Part shown: piece after piece, positions 53,741 to 63,313 of the stretch | Layout of the letters: each line of letters begins with the position of its first letter | Position numbering within the stretch: the first letter of the stretch is position 1 | Source of the DNA: Lyngbya sp. HA4199-MV5 | GTDB taxonomy: Bacteria > Cyanobacteriota > Cyanobacteriia > Leptolyngbyales > Leptolyngbyaceae | Assembly (NCBI GenBank): GCA_019359375.1 | Contig: JAHHHL010000001.1 | Location: 1 to 64,000, forward strand | Direction: 5' to 3' | DNA length: 64,000 nucleotides | The notes under the pieces: model-generated | Database searches by the model: none | What the model saw: only the letters and a program-made list of their open reading frames with translations | What the model was told of the DNA's origin: nothing | Position numbers and translations under genes: made by a program

Positions 53741-55024
53741 TTAACTCCTCAACGTGGGCACGTCATTTGCGATCGCCGACTCCTTGACTACCGCTTCGGC
53801 ATGGGGCAGATCGGCGTGCGTGATCGCGTCTGGTGCATGAGTCGCCACTTCATCCCCAGTGATCGGCGGGCTAGCTGGAGGTGTATGCGATCGTGCTGCA
53901 ATAGCGCCCCTCGACGATCGCACAGCAACGAGAATATCCTTGAGAACGACAGCAGTAGGTACAGCGACAATTACGCCCAACAGCCCACCCACACGGGCAC
54001 CCGTCAGAATAGACACAAAGATCCAGACAGGATTGAGTCCTGTAACGCTGCCTAGAACGCGAGGCGCAACCAGGTTTTCTAGAATCTGCTGCACAATCAA
54101 TGAGGCGGCGAGTACCTTAACCCCCAAACCAATGTCTCGCAGGGCGACCAGCAATGTAACAAGCGCAATGCCCACTGAACCGCCAAAGGGCACCAGCGCC
54201 ATCGTGCCGATCGTTAGCCCAAACAGCAAGCCAAAGGGCACCGCTAACCACAAGAAGATGAGGGTCAAAATCGACCCCATGCACGTCGAGAGAATGAACT
54301 GGCTCAAAAAGTAGTTTTGAAAGCTCAGTCGCAGCGTTTCCGAAAACGGCTTTTGGACTTTAATCGGTAGCCAACCCACCAGGCTATCCCACAGCAAATC
54401 GCCATTTTGAAGCAGGTAGAATGTGAGCACCAGCGTCAGCAGCACATCTAACAGACTGGTGACGGTAAAGACGGCAACGCTTAACGCCTGCGCCGCAATG
54501 AGTTGCAGTTGGCTTTTAAGGCGATCGTTCACCTGCTCAGCCAGCAAGCTCAAATCGAGCGGTAGATTCGTTCCTTCAAGCTGTTGATTCAACAAAATGA
54601 GCTGCCGTTGACCAGAATCGAACCATTCTGGTAGCCGAGCGACCAACTGACGAGCTTGATCCAGCGCACTCGGCAGCAGCGTAATGCCACCCGCCAGAAG
54701 GATTGACAGTGCCAACAGGAAAACCACGATCGCTGCTCGTCCTCGTGGCACCCCCTGCCGCTGCATCACGCTGACGGGATAGTTCAAGAGAAAGGCGATC
54801 AGCGATGCGGCAACCAAAATGACGATCAGGGAGTGGAAGTAATCTGCGATCGCCGAAACCGCCCAGCCATTGAGCACCAAAAGCGGAGCCGCCAGCATAA
54901 TCAGCAGCGCTTTTGCAGCGGGAGACAGCGTTTCCCACCAGAGCCGCAAGCGCCCTTTATGCACATCATGAGCTTCAGTTTGATGTTCCGGAGTTTGGTG
55001 TTCCAGAGTTTGGTGTTCCAACAT
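53741..55024 (-). CDS. AI-2E family transporter
   Basis: A 427-residue membrane protein of the AI-2E (TqsA/PerM/YdiK) family with about eight helices. Family marks are DYFHSLIVILVAASLIAFLL near the start, a soluble helical loop, and LILPxx-type motifs replaced here by LTIGMALVPFGGSVGIALV, with VAPRVLGSVTGLNPVWIFVS towards the end. Members export autoinducer-2, exchange Na+/H+ or transport other solutes, so the substrate is open. The N-terminus has a short tandem peptide, EHQTLEHQTPEHQ, coded by a 15-bp repeat. ATG 55024 is used (GTG 55030 possible). It is followed by yajQ upstream on the same strand. Confidence 0.8.
   Translation of the reverse strand: MLEHQTLEHQTPEHQTEAHDVHKGRLRLWWETLSPAAKALLIMLAAPLLVLNGWAVSAIADYFHSLIVILVAASLIAFLLNYPVSVMQRQGVPRGRAAIVVFLLALSILLAGGITLLPSALDQARQLVARLPEWFDSGQRQLILLNQQLEGTNLPLDLSLLAEQVNDRLKSQLQLIAAQALSVAVFTVTSLLDVLLTLVLTFYLLQNGDLLWDSLVGWLPIKVQKPFSETLRLSFQNYFLSQFILSTCMGSILTLIFLWLAVPFGLLFGLTIGTMALVPFGGSVGIALVTLLVALRDIGLGVKVLAASLIVQQILENLVAPRVLGSVTGLNPVWIFVSILTGARVGGLLGVIVAVPTAVVLKDILVAVRSSRGAIAARSHTPPASPPITGDEVATHAPDAITHADLPHAEAVVKESAIANDVPTLRS
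54979..55023. repeat. 15-bp in-frame tandem repeat
   Basis: Three 15-base units of the type TTTGGTGTTCCAGAG (54979, 54994, 55009) encode the (L/P)EHQT peptide repeat at the very start of the AI-2E family protein. Confidence 0.8.
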
Positions 55025-55078
55025 GGGCACCCGTTGTCTTTTACCCTATACCCTATACCCTACACCCCACTGACACCC

Positions 55079-55570
55079 CTACCGATAGTTAGTAAATTGC
55101 AGTGCGACAGGCAGTTCTTCTTGCTTCAACCGTTGCATCACCGCTTGCAAATCATCTTTTGATTTCGCGCTGACTCTCACCGCATCGCCCTGGATCGATC
55201 CCTGCACTTTGTTGAACTCGTCGCGGATCAGCTTGGTAATTTTTTTGGCGATCTCCTGGCTGATGCCTTTGCGTAACGTAATTTCTTGCCGTACCCGGTT
55301 GCCACTCGACGCTTCAATCTTGCCGTAGTCAAAAATCTTCAGCGACAGGTTGCGCTTTGCCGCTTTCATTTGCAGCAGGGTATGAATAGCATCTAGGGTA
55401 AATTCGCTGTCGGTGTGGATGGTAATGGTGGTTTCGCCCAACTCCACGGTCGTTTTGGTATCTTTAAGGTCGTAGCGACTCTGGATCTCACGCGTGGTTT
55501 GATCGATCGCATTGACGAGTTCCTGCCGATCGAACTCACTCACGACATCAAACGAAAAGGATGCAGCCAT
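55079..55570 (-). CDS. yajQ: YajQ family nucleotide-binding protein
   Basis: A 163-residue protein of the YajQ/DUF520 family with two ferredoxin-like halves. It starts [20 protein letters not shown], with family blocks [32 protein letters not shown] and [20 protein letters not shown]. Some members bind cyclic di-GMP or tRNA; activity varies. ATG 55570 is used. It is upstream of the AI-2E family gene on the same strand with a ~50-base gap, so the two may be co-transcribed. Confidence 0.9.
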   Translation of the reverse strand: MAASFSFDVVSEFDRQELVNAIDQTTREIQSRYDLKDTKTTVELGETTITIHTDSEFTLDAIHTLLQMKAAKRNLSLKIFDYGKIEASSGNRVRQEITLRKGISQEIAKKITKLIRDEFNKVQGSIQGDAVRVSAKSKDDLQAVMQRLKQEELPVALQFTNYR

Positions 55571-55819
55571 AGGAGTAGACTTTGTGTAATTCAGAAGGGC
55601 TTTGCTTGCTGCCTGGACTCCTTAGTCTATAACCTACCGTCAATTGTCTCAAGCCCACCACGATCGCCTCCGCACCTACAACAGACGTGTCCCCATCTTC
55701 TCAACCGCCGCCTCGCCGAAAAAAACTGCCAAGCTCTATAACGGTGGGTAAGACGTGCGGCAGTCTTCGTTGGTAGTTACGTTGCCGTTTGCACCCTACT
55801 GTGGTGGCAGCAGCAGCGC

Positions 55820-56644
55820 TTGATCTTTTGGCCGTCACCGACGCTTGAACATACACCTGGTCTTTACAACCTCAGCTATCAAGACGTTTGGTTACCAGTC
55901 ACCGCTAAAAGTGGTCGCATAGAGCGAATGCATGGCTGGTGGATTCCAGCAGAGCAACCAACGGCTCCCGTACTCCTGTACTTTCACCACAATGCCATCA
56001 ACATTGGAGCCAACGTTAGTCAGGCTCACAAATTTCAGCAGTTGGGCTATGCCGTCCTCTTAATCGACTATCGCGGTTTCGGGCGAAGTGAAGGCAGTTT
56101 TCCAACAGAGCCGCAACTGTATGAAGACGCTCAAGCTGCCTGGGTTTACTTAACGCGCGATCGCCAGGTGCCAGCGAAGCAAATTGTGATTTACGGTCAT
56201 TCAGTCGGAGGAGCCGTTGCCATTGATCTGGCGACCAAACACCCAGAGGCGGCAGCGCTCATTGTGCAAAGTTCCTTCACCAGTTTGCGCGACATGACAA
56301 AGCGTTTTGGTTTGTTTTGGGTGTTGCCAATAGACCTGATTTTACGTCAGCACTTTGACTCGTTGCAGAAAATTAAGTCTCTGAGAATGCCACTTCTAGT
56401 CATTCACGGCACGGCTGATCCACAGATTCCGGTAGCGATGGGTCAAACCTTGTATCAAGCGGCTCCTGAACCCAAGCAAATCTTGATCATTCCTCAAGCT
56501 GGACACGATAACAACATGTCTACCCAATCCTATCAGGTGGTCAGGCAGTTTGTAGAGACGTTGCGGGGCACAGCTACCAGCCAACGATCAGTCGCACGAT
56601 CGCGCCCGTCGCATCTCTCTTCCAAAGGCGTGATGTCGCGTTGA
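55820..56644 (+). CDS. alpha/beta hydrolase, 5' end uncertain
   Basis: The reported 274-residue frame holds a full serine hydrolase domain: DYRGFGRSEGSFPTE, the nucleophile elbow GHSVGGA (about residue 133), the Asp in VIHGTADPQIP and the His in AGHDNN. It fits the membrane-associated BEM46/ABHD13 type. The TTG start at 55820 is doubtful. The same frame stays open upstream to about 55739 and there encodes a hydrophobic helix (VFVGSYVAVCTLLWW) typical of the family N-terminus, but without a usual start codon. A GTG-initiated basic stretch from 55687 in another frame would supply the missing start if a frameshift lies near 55740-55775. The substrate is unknown. Confidence 0.7.
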   Translation: MIFWPSPTLEHTPGLYNLSYQDVWLPVTAKSGRIERMHGWWIPAEQPTAPVLLYFHHNAINIGANVSQAHKFQQLGYAVLLIDYRGFGRSEGSFPTEPQLYEDAQAAWVYLTRDRQVPAKQIVIYGHSVGGAVAIDLATKHPEAAALIVQSSFTSLRDMTKRFGLFWVLPIDLILRQHFDSLQKIKSLRMPLLVIHGTADPQIPVAMGQTLYQAAPEPKQILIIPQAGHDNNMSTQSYQVVRQFVETLRGTATSQRSVARSRPSHLSSKGVMSR

Positions 56645-56789
56645 GCGGCTCCTGTTACAGTTCATGTAGCGTAGCAAGCCTCCAATACACAAAAATGTGA
56701 CAGATGTAAAGCATTTACGCTTCGTTTGTCCCGTCTCATTGGTTTGAACGCTAAGCTAGAAACACAAAGCGCTGACAGGAGTACCAGTC

Positions 56790-57125
56790 ATGTTTAAGGC
56801 GATCGCGGCTCTCGGCACGGTGATGATTCTGACCAGCGCAGCCTTCCCTACAGTTGCTCAAACAAAGCCAATGGGTTCCGCTGCTTCTCTGGATGGCTTG
56901 CAAGAACGATCAGTGGCAAGACCTTCATCAGATGCACCCATCTCTTCATCCCCACAAAGCAGCACCGATGTTCCTGCGGGTAGCCAGAGAGGGCTTCAGC
57001 TAGACAAAAAGGTGCAGCTAATCTTTAGCCCAGAACGGGGTACCAGTCAGGTTGGCGTTTACCCGACCGATGATCCATCGTCGGGTAACAAAGTGCAAGT
57101 GCTTTACCAACTCAACCAGCAATAA
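56790..57125 (+). CDS. small secreted protein
   Basis: A 111-residue protein with a signal peptide (MFKAIAALGTVMILTSAAFP ... AQT, ~1-25) and a Ser/Pro/Asp-rich mature part. A short conserved-looking end (LDKKVQLIFSPERGTSQVGV) follows. No domain or catalytic residues are recognised. It starts at ATG 56790 with GACAGGAG upstream. It is probably periplasmic or cell-surface; function unknown. Confidence 0.6.
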   Translation: MFKAIAALGTVMILTSAAFPTVAQTKPMGSAASLDGLQERSVARPSSDAPISSSPQSSTDVPAGSQRGLQLDKKVQLIFSPERGTSQVGVYPTDDPSSGNKVQVLYQLNQQ

Positions 57126-57249
57126 ATGCCAAAGGGCTTGGATATAAATTAGCTGTAAGCAAGGCGTTAAAAATGCGCTGTATCTGCGGTCATTCTATGC
57201 AGACGCAGCGCGTTATGGGTTGGAGAATATGGTGAAGCAACCGCTTTCT

Positions 57250-57795
57250 CTACTTCAGCTTTTGCTTGATGAAGGTGAGGATTTGCGTCATCTGTCGCTT
57301 CAGTCCGTCAATTTCAGCCTGCATTTTGACGATCTTCTCGTTCAACGCCTGTACATCATCGGTGGGAGTCGCTGCTGTACTGACGGCTGATGGAGTAGAG
57401 GCAACCATTGCAGGGCGGCGCTTGGACTTTGCCATTGCAGTTTTGATGGCATCAATGAGTTCTTTCTGGTCAAACGGCTTCTGGACAAACTCAAAATACT
57501 CAAACGGCTCTTGAAGCTTTTCGGTCACTTCTTCTTTGCGACCAGACATGAGTACAAGCGGAATGGCTTGTAAGTCTTGCTGAAGCTGAATCTGCTGATA
57601 TACCTCCCACCCGCTTAGTCGAGGCAGCAAGAAATCTAGCATGATCAGGTTGGGACGTTCCTGGCGAATTAAGTTAAGCCCTTGAACGCCATCTTTTGCC
57701 TCCAGGACTTCAAAGTTACCCTTTGGCAACATGTCCCGAACCATATTACGGATGACGTTGCTGTCATCAATGACCAGGATCTTGTGACTTGCCAC
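57250..57795 (-). CDS. response regulator with C-terminal coiled coil
   Basis: A 181-residue protein. Residues 1-125 are a CheY-like receiver: acidic pocket ILVIDDSN (~5-12), phosphoacceptor Asp in LIMLDFLLPR (~54), LVLMSGR and the KPFD lysine (~107). A linker and a short coiled coil (LNEKIVKMQAEIDGLKRQMT, ~150-170) complete it; there is no DNA-binding domain. Such regulators act by protein contact, as in cyanobacterial phototaxis and pilus control. ATG 57795 is used. No histidine kinase is next to it. Confidence 0.85.
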   Translation of the reverse strand: MASHKILVIDDSNVIRNMVRDMLPKGNFEVLEAKDGVQGLNLIRQERPNLIMLDFLLPRLSGWEVYQQIQLQQDLQAIPLVLMSGRKEEVTEKLQEPFEYFEFVQKPFDQKELIDAIKTAMAKSKRRPAMVASTPSAVSTAATPTDDVQALNEKIVKMQAEIDGLKRQMTQILTFIKQKLK

Positions 57796-58150
57796 AACTG
57801 AACTCCTCTGGTAGAGACTGCAAGGTTAGCGAGTAAGGTGAAAGCCCGTATTGCGACACGGCTCAATCTCGCTGACAGGATCAAACTCTAATCTAAAGCT
57901 CCATTGAATTAACTCAAGTGAATTAACTAGCAATGGAGACTTAGATAGTAACAACTAAACGACGAACTGTACCGAGATTAGACGGTAATCCTGCCGCAGC
58001 ACAACCTAGTTTAGCCTCAACAGGACAGAATTGCGCCCGTTGAAGGATTGCTCGATCGCAAACGGTCAGCCAAGCTTCTCTGAATCCTTGAGATGAATCC
58101 TTTAGAATTTGAGAAAGCGATGCTGTGTTCATCGTAGTGTGCCCAACTTT
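57796..58150. other. divergent promoter region with an inverted repeat
   Basis: This 355-base region separates the response regulator gene from divergent lipA. Its one notable element is CTCCATTG (57899-57906) with the exact complement CAATGGAG (57931-57938), enclosing two GAATTAACT copies. It could be an operator or hairpin. No gene is supported. Confidence 0.4.
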
Positions 58151-59080
58151 ATGTCGGCTGAAACAACCTCTTTTGCTTCCATCTCATCTCGTCGCGCCTC
58201 AATAGGTGAAGGGCTTCCAGAATGGCTCAAACGTCCGGTCGGCAAAGCCAGTGAGCTTTCAACAGTACAGCGGATTATCAAGCAGCGTCAAATCCATACG
58301 ATTTGTGAGGAGGGACGTTGCCCAAACCGGGGAGAGTGCTATGCCCAGCAAACAGCAACCTTCTTACTGATGGGACCAACCTGTACGCGATCGTGCGGCT
58401 TTTGCCAGGTGGATAAAGGACACGCACCCATGCCCCTCGACCCAGAAGAACCGCAAAAAGTGGCAGAGTCAGTCAATTTGTTGGGCTTGCGCTATGTGGT
58501 GCTCACATCCGTCACCCGCGATGACTTACCGGACCAGGGCGCAGGCTGGTTTGCCCAAACGATCGCCGCCATTCGCCAGCGCAATCCTCAGTCCCAAATC
58601 GAAGTGCTGACTCCCGATTTTTGGGGTGGACGAGCGGGAGGTGAACCAGATGACTTGCAGAAGGCTCGTGTGGCAACCGTTGTAGAGGCACACCCCGCTT
58701 GCTATAACCACAACCTGGAAACGGTGCAGCGGCTTCAAGATCCCGTTCGACGCGGCGCAAAGTATGGGCGATCGCTGCGGGTGCTGGAGTTGGTCAAAAC
58801 CCTGAATCCTGCTATTCCTACCAAATCAGGACTAATGCTGGGGCTGGGTGAAACCGAAGCAGAGGTACTGGAGACGCTGGCAGACTTGCGATCGGCGGGG
58901 TGCGATCGACTTACGTTGGGACAATACATGCGCCCGTCGTTGGAGCATTTGCCTGTAGAGAAGTATTGGACACCCGCTGAGTTCGATCGCCTGGGAGAGT
59001 TAGCGCGTGTGATGGGGTTTGCCCATGTGCGATCGGGACCACTGGTGCGCAGCTCATATCATGCAGGAGAAATCGACTGA
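58151..59080 (+). CDS. lipA: lipoyl synthase
   Basis: A 309-residue radical-SAM enzyme that inserts two sulphur atoms into protein-bound octanoyl chains. The auxiliary cluster motif [12 protein letters not shown] and the radical-SAM motif CTRSCGFC are intact, and the C-terminal RSSYHA arginine-serine segment is present. Length is typical. The frame opens at 58109, but ATG 58151 is the normal start (MSAETTSF). Cyanobacteria often carry two LipA paralogues; no lipB is adjacent here. Confidence 0.95.
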   Translation: MSAETTSFASISSRRASIGEGLPEWLKRPVGKASELSTVQRIIKQRQIHTICEEGRCPNRGECYAQQTATFLLMGPTCTRSCGFCQVDKGHAPMPLDPEEPQKVAESVNLLGLRYVVLTSVTRDDLPDQGAGWFAQTIAAIRQRNPQSQIEVLTPDFWGGRAGGEPDDLQKARVATVVEAHPACYNHNLETVQRLQDPVRRGAKYGRSLRVLELVKTLNPAIPTKSGLMLGLGETEAEVLETLADLRSAGCDRLTLGQYMRPSLEHLPVEKYWTPAEFDRLGELARVMGFAHVRSGPLVRSSYHAGEID

Positions 59081-59257
59081 TGTTGAAGCGTTATGAAAAC
59101 CTGGGGCTGAAATCTGTCCCCTAACCGTTCCGTTTTCTCTCTTTTGGTACTGCTGTCTAATTTCTCTCAGACGTTAAGATTCATCCAGTGGCATTACCAA
59201 TGTCTGACATTCTTTGGTATTTCTTAAACAGTTAGTTGATCTCTAAGGAGTCTTTTT

Positions 59258-59398
59258 ATGACTGCACGGACCAAGACAGCGCCTCCTGTCACCAAAACAG
59301 GAAGCCCTCCCTATCCCTTCCGCACCTTTTGGGCGCTGCTGCTACTAGGAGTCAATCTCCTGGTGGCTGCGATTTATGCAGGATATTTGAATATTTAG
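59258..59398 (+). CDS. small single-helix membrane protein
   Basis: A 46-residue protein. A hydrophilic N-terminus (TARTKTAPPVTKTGSPPYPF) precedes one membrane helix (WALLLLGVNLLVAAIYAGYL). AAGGAG lies seven bases before ATG 59258, which strongly supports translation. It resembles the short cyanobacterial proteins annotated as photosystem II-associated (Psb35-like), but I am not certain of that. It stands alone between lipA and the livH-type gene. Confidence 0.7.
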   Translation: MTARTKTAPPVTKTGSPPYPFRTFWALLLLGVNLLVAAIYAGYLNI

Positions 59399-59545
59399 CT
59401 GCGGCTTCCCTTGTGGTCTGCTCTGAGCTGTTTGTGACCGTAAGTTGGGGCTTTAAGATTAAGCGGCTGTGTAAGCGGCTTTGCCCTGGCTACGGTCACA
59501 TTTAACTGACGCATTGCAGGCTGCAAGCCAGGCTCGATCGCGCGT

Positions 59546-60412
59546 TCAAAGCGTGCCCCTAAAGATACCCTGAGGGCGAAAGAGCAAGACCAGTAGCATA
59601 ATGACCAGCGCTACACCGAGTTTGTATTCAGTCGGCAACCAGTAGGTGCTAACTTCTTGAGCAATTCCAATGACGATCGCACCCGCGATCGCGCCGTAGG
59701 GGTTGCCAATGCCGCCCAGAATAACTGCTGCAAACAACGGCAAAATGAGAAACCAGCCCATGTTAGGGCGCACCGCTTCGACCAAGCCCAACATGCTGCC
59801 ACTGAGTGCCGTTAAGCCACCTGCAATGATCCACGTCCAGATGACGACACGATCGACGTTGATGCCCGTAACACGAGCTAGATCAATATCGTCCGCAACG
59901 GCTCGCATCGCTTTGCCAATGCGAGTATTTTGCAAAAGATAGTGGAGTGCGACGATCGCCAGAACCGCCAGAACCGTCACAACTACATCGTAGTAGGCAA
60001 TCCGCAACCCCAGGATGGGTAGGGCTTCTGAAACAGGTAGGTTATAGCTCTGGTTGCCGCCGCCCCACACCAGAATGATGCCATTCCGCAAAAAGAGTGC
60101 CAGCCCGATCGAAATAATCACCAGCGTTGTGGAACTGGCTCGTCGTGCGCGCATAGGTGACCAGATGAGCTTTTCACTCACCAGCACAGCTATCACAGTC
60201 ATGACCGCTCCAAGCAGCATGGCTAGCCAAATGTTGAGTCCAGCCGTGTTTGCCACCAGCGTCAGGTAGGCACCCAGAGTCATAAAATCGCCGTGGGCAA
60301 AGTTAGACAGGCGTAGAATGCCGTAGGTCAGGGTCAGACCGATCGCGGCGAGGGCGATGATGCTGCCGACCGCCAAACCATTGACGAGCAATTGAGCGAA
60401 TTGAGGATCCAT
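59546..60412 (-). CDS. livH: branched-chain/neutral amino acid ABC transporter permease (LivH/NatD type)
   Basis: A 288-residue inner-membrane permease with about eight helices. It carries the LivH signature: LVNGLAVGSIIALAAIGLTL (~9-28), RLSNFAHGDFMTLGAYLTLV and GRAMRAVADD-like GKAMRAVADDIDLARVTGIN (the ATPase-contact loop, ~166-185). The end LVLLFRPQGIFRG is conserved. In cyanobacteria this subunit is NatD of the N-I neutral amino acid importer. No other subunit gene is adjacent, as is usual for the scattered nat genes. ATG 60412 is used. Confidence 0.9.
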   Translation of the reverse strand: MDPQFAQLLVNGLAVGSIIALAAIGLTLTYGILRLSNFAHGDFMTLGAYLTLVANTAGLNIWLAMLLGAVMTVIAVLVSEKLIWSPMRARRASSTTLVIISIGLALFLRNGIILVWGGGNQSYNLPVSEALPILGLRIAYYDVVVTVLAVLAIVALHYLLQNTRIGKAMRAVADDIDLARVTGINVDRVVIWTWIIAGGLTALSGSMLGLVEAVRPNMGWFLILPLFAAVILGGIGNPYGAIAGAIVIGIAQEVSTYWLPTEYKLGVALVIMLLVLLFRPQGIFRGTL

Positions 60413-60642
60413 CAGAATCTGTTGAGGCGATCGCTTTTGATTGTGCAGGATGGCAGCGACATTTGGGAAGCGAACGTCTCCATAATTTCTGCTTTCTCTG
60501 ACCTGGAAGGCGGAGCTGGCGATCGCAGGGACGTTACATGTAATGTCTCTACAGCAAGCGTGAACAACATTTCTAGAACACCACCCTTCTGGCTTCTGAC
60601 CCGCTCGTCCAACCGCGCTGCCGTGAGCGTTTCATAACGCCG

Positions 60643-61458
60643 CTACTTTTTCTTCTTCTTGCCCTTCTGCACTTTGGGCTGAGCCGTTTTACCAAAGCCT
60701 TGCGGTTTAGGTGGGGGCAGCGCATCAAGTTTTTCGATAATTTGCCGTATTTCATCCAGTCCGGGCGGCATTTTTGGCTTCAGGTCTTCAGGGGCAAAGT
60801 CCGACTCTTGCTTGAGACCCAGTTCGATCTGGATGGATGCCCAGGTGCCCACCATAAATTCGTCAACGTTTTCGGTCTCAAACGCCTGTTCGATCAGGGG
60901 TGCCGCTTCAACTGCCTTGAGGTCGAGCAAGTCGCTAATCAAAATTGTGTTGAGGTCAGTATCGTTTTCAGCGAAGGATTCTAGCTGCTGGAGCATCGGT
61001 GCAACGCACGCATCTCGGCTTTCTGGGTGCGATCGGGCAATCTCTAGCAGACTATCAACCGATATATTGCGCGCCCAGGTTTGATGGGAAGCATTGGTCA
61101 GATAGTCTGCCAGCACGGGAATCGCGGCTGGTCCCAGCATGGCATACACTTTGGGCATTTCTTCGGTCACCCAATCGTGATCATCCTCTTCAAAAAGCTG
61201 GGTCAGTGGGGCGATCGCGGCTTCGGCATGGAGTTGTCCCAGCGCTCGCCACGCGTGAATCGGTGCCCAGATCTCTAGATCATCGCTCTCGATCTCCCAG
61301 AGGGTGCGATCGGTTGCCATGCGAATAAGTTCTGGCACATCATCTGTTGTAAGACCAAGCGTTTCAGGATAGTTATGCCAATCGCGTAAATCCATTTCAT
61401 GACAATCGCCGTAGGTCAAAAGCTTTGCCACCGGATCGCGGTAAGTGTCAAGACTCAT
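60643..61458 (-). CDS. DUF1186 HEAT-repeat protein
   Basis: A 271-residue protein built of short helical repeats (IHAWRALGQLHAEAAIAPLT; LFEEDDHDWVTEEMPKVYAM; LGPAAIPVLADYLTNASHQT), consistent with DUF1186 and a HEAT-like scaffold. The C-terminus is very basic (GKTAQPKVQKGKKKKK), which could bind nucleic acid or acidic partners. No catalytic residues are seen. It is probably a cytoplasmic protein-interaction module. ATG 61458 is used, monocistronic. Confidence 0.75.
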   Translation of the reverse strand: MSLDTYRDPVAKLLTYGDCHEMDLRDWHNYPETLGLTTDDVPELIRMATDRTLWEIESDDLEIWAPIHAWRALGQLHAEAAIAPLTQLFEEDDHDWVTEEMPKVYAMLGPAAIPVLADYLTNASHQTWARNISVDSLLEIARSHPESRDACVAPMLQQLESFAENDTDLNTILISDLLDLKAVEAAPLIEQAFETENVDEFMVGTWASIQIELGLKQESDFAPEDLKPKMPPGLDEIRQIIEKLDALPPPKPQGFGKTAQPKVQKGKKKKK

Positions 61459-61943
61459 AAATCATTCGCCTGCGTTCATGACCGATTCACTAACATTTTA
61501 GACCTGCAATGTTCTAGCTTTGCAGCTATTATTCTCTTCCAGTAATACTTGTGACTTAACAGGTCAAATTTATCAGAACATGCATCGCTCAAAGGCTTTG
61601 AGAGAATGTCTGAAAGGTACGAGCAGCAGCAGATTAAAAGCAGATTGCTCACGGCTTAAAGCCAAAAACTGCTATCTGCGATTCCGGCTTTTTAACCGTT
61701 GTCAACTGGTTTGACGCTTTTCAGACACTCTTTTTAAAGCACTCTCCAAAGTGATGAGCCATCACGATCGAAGAGACATAGAGCTGAAGGCTTTTGTACC
61801 TCCACCTCTATGCCTTTTGCTCGTAGGATCGACTATGCTTATAGCAACCCTTAATCACTTGGTCACGTCATTTGCGTTATCAAGGGCAATACGTGATTCC
61901 TCAAGCGCGCTTATTGAACTGGTTGCTCGTATTTACCCTCACC
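61459..61943. other. spacer with possible inverted-repeat element
   Basis: Within this 485-base spacer, AGAGAATGTCTGAAA (61601-61615) and a near-complement TTTTCAGACACTCTTT (61719-61734) bound about 135 bases. The AGAGTGTCTGAAAA type end resembles insertion-sequence termini, so this may be a decayed MITE. No transposase gene is present. Nothing else is recognised. Confidence 0.35.
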
Positions 61944-62549
61944 TTACCAGAGTGCGCGCACACCGTTATCGGAGGGTTGTTGTTGTGAAGTATCACCCGT
62001 CGTACCAGCACCTGAATTTGTGTCAGATTGCGTTCTCGGTTGAGGAGATGTTTGAGACCCGCCTTGAGGCGCTGTTCGATTTTGGCGTGTAGTCGAGCCG
62101 TTCGGTTGATTTTGCTCAACTTGCTGAATTGAGTCACCACCTGTGGTTGCGCCGGGCTGGTTAGCTCCAGACGGATCGTTACTGCCGTTGGGTGAAGAAG
62201 GAGTGCCTCTCTGCGTTCCTTGATCTCGACCTTCAACCCGATTGATGGGGTCTGGGTTTGAGGTTGGGTCAGCGTTATCAGCACCAGTACCAGCAGGCTG
62301 CCCCGTTGGATTGTTTCGTTGCGTGTTTGAGTCGCTACTGGGCACCCGATTTAAGTTCTCTCCGCCATTGGTGGTGCCAGCATCTCTACCGCCCGGATTG
62401 GTAGGTTTCACCGTTGAAGGTACGTCTGGGCTTGTATTTGCTGGAGATTGCTGTGAGAATCCAGGAAGGCTAATCAAAACGCTCAAGCCAGTGACACTCA
62501 AAACGCCAGTTGCTTTAAAGAGTAGAGTTCTAACGCTGTTTCTGTTCAT
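61944..62549 (-). CDS. secreted low-complexity protein
   Basis: A 201-residue protein with a signal peptide (MNRNSVRTLLFKATGVLSVT ... GFSQQ). The mature chain is dominated by Asn, Gly, Pro, Ser, Thr, Gln and Asp, with no Cys. It is probably disordered and exported, perhaps surface-exposed; function unknown. The frame opens at 62591, but ATG 62549 is chosen because AAGGAG precedes it by eight bases. Confidence 0.65.
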   Translation of the reverse strand: MNRNSVRTLLFKATGVLSVTGLSVLISLPGFSQQSPANTSPDVPSTVKPTNPGGRDAGTTNGGENLNRVPSSDSNTQRNNPTGQPAGTGADNADPTSNPDPINRVEGRDQGTQRGTPSSPNGSNDPSGANQPGATTGGDSIQQVEQNQPNGSTTRQNRTAPQGGSQTSPQPRTQSDTNSGAGTTGDTSQQQPSDNGVRALW

Positions 62550-62869
62550 TTTTTCTCCTTTTGAGCCTGATCTAAGACGATTGATCGACAACTTCTAAAC
62601 AACTAAAACCATGATTACTGTGTGCATTGATGGTGTTCCTTGATACAGGCAACCCGGAGTACACCTTCAATACAAGCGAGCAATGATTGTTTCTTACTTG
62701 CTAAAGTTCTTACTTGCTAAAGGTTAGAAGTCCTTCCGCAGTGATTTCTCTGTCTTAGGGATAAGCCCTTACTGTGCCGATCGAGGTAAAAGGAGAATCA
62801 AAAACTCTGAGCAACAATCTTGAGGCTTTGGAGACGATCGATCACCTGACCAAAGAGATAAATCAAGGA

Positions 62870-63253
62870 TTACTGAAGTCGCCATGCGGCGATCGCCACG
62901 CAACCCCATCCCAACAGAAAGGCTGCGCCGCCAAGCGGTGTAATGGCACCCAACCATTTGATACCTGTGAGGCTGAGTGCATAGAGACTGCCAGAAAAAA
63001 TGGCAATGCCAGCGATAAAGGCATAGCCTGCGACACTCAATGTTGGCGGCACATTCTCGGCTCGACTTAAAAGCACTGCCACCAAAAACAGAGCCAGCGC
63101 GTGATACATTTGATAGCGTGCAGCCGTTTCAAAGATTTCCAGGGCACGATCGGTCAAACGCTCTTTTAGCGCATGGGAGGCAAACGCTCCTGCGGCAACG
63201 GCAAGCCCTGCAAGAATGGCGGCGACAGTGAGAAAGACACGAGTTAGTAGCAT
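62870..63253 (-). CDS. DUF423 family membrane protein
   Basis: A 127-residue membrane protein of the DUF423 (YgdD-like) family with four helices. It has the family blocks AAGAFASHALKERL (~20-33), ARYQMYHALALFLVAVLL and GSLYALSLTGIKWLGAITPL GGAAFLLGW. The function is unknown. ATG 63253 is used. It is on the same strand as the gene to its right, about 60 bases away. Confidence 0.85.
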   Translation of the reverse strand: MLLTRVFLTVAAILAGLAVAAGAFASHALKERLTDRALEIFETAARYQMYHALALFLVAVLLSRAENVPPTLSVAGYAFIAGIAIFSGSLYALSLTGIKWLGAITPLGGAAFLLGWGCVAIAAWRLQ

Positions 63254-63313
63254 CTCAAACCTTGAAACAGAATACAGGAGTCAGAAATAGGGACAGTCTA
63301 TAGACCGTCTCTA

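Noticed and set aside
61751-62092. 113-residue plus-strand frame overlapping the secreted low-complexity gene
   Set aside because: The opposite gene has a signal peptide and a strong ribosome site; this frame has neither, and no recognisable domain.
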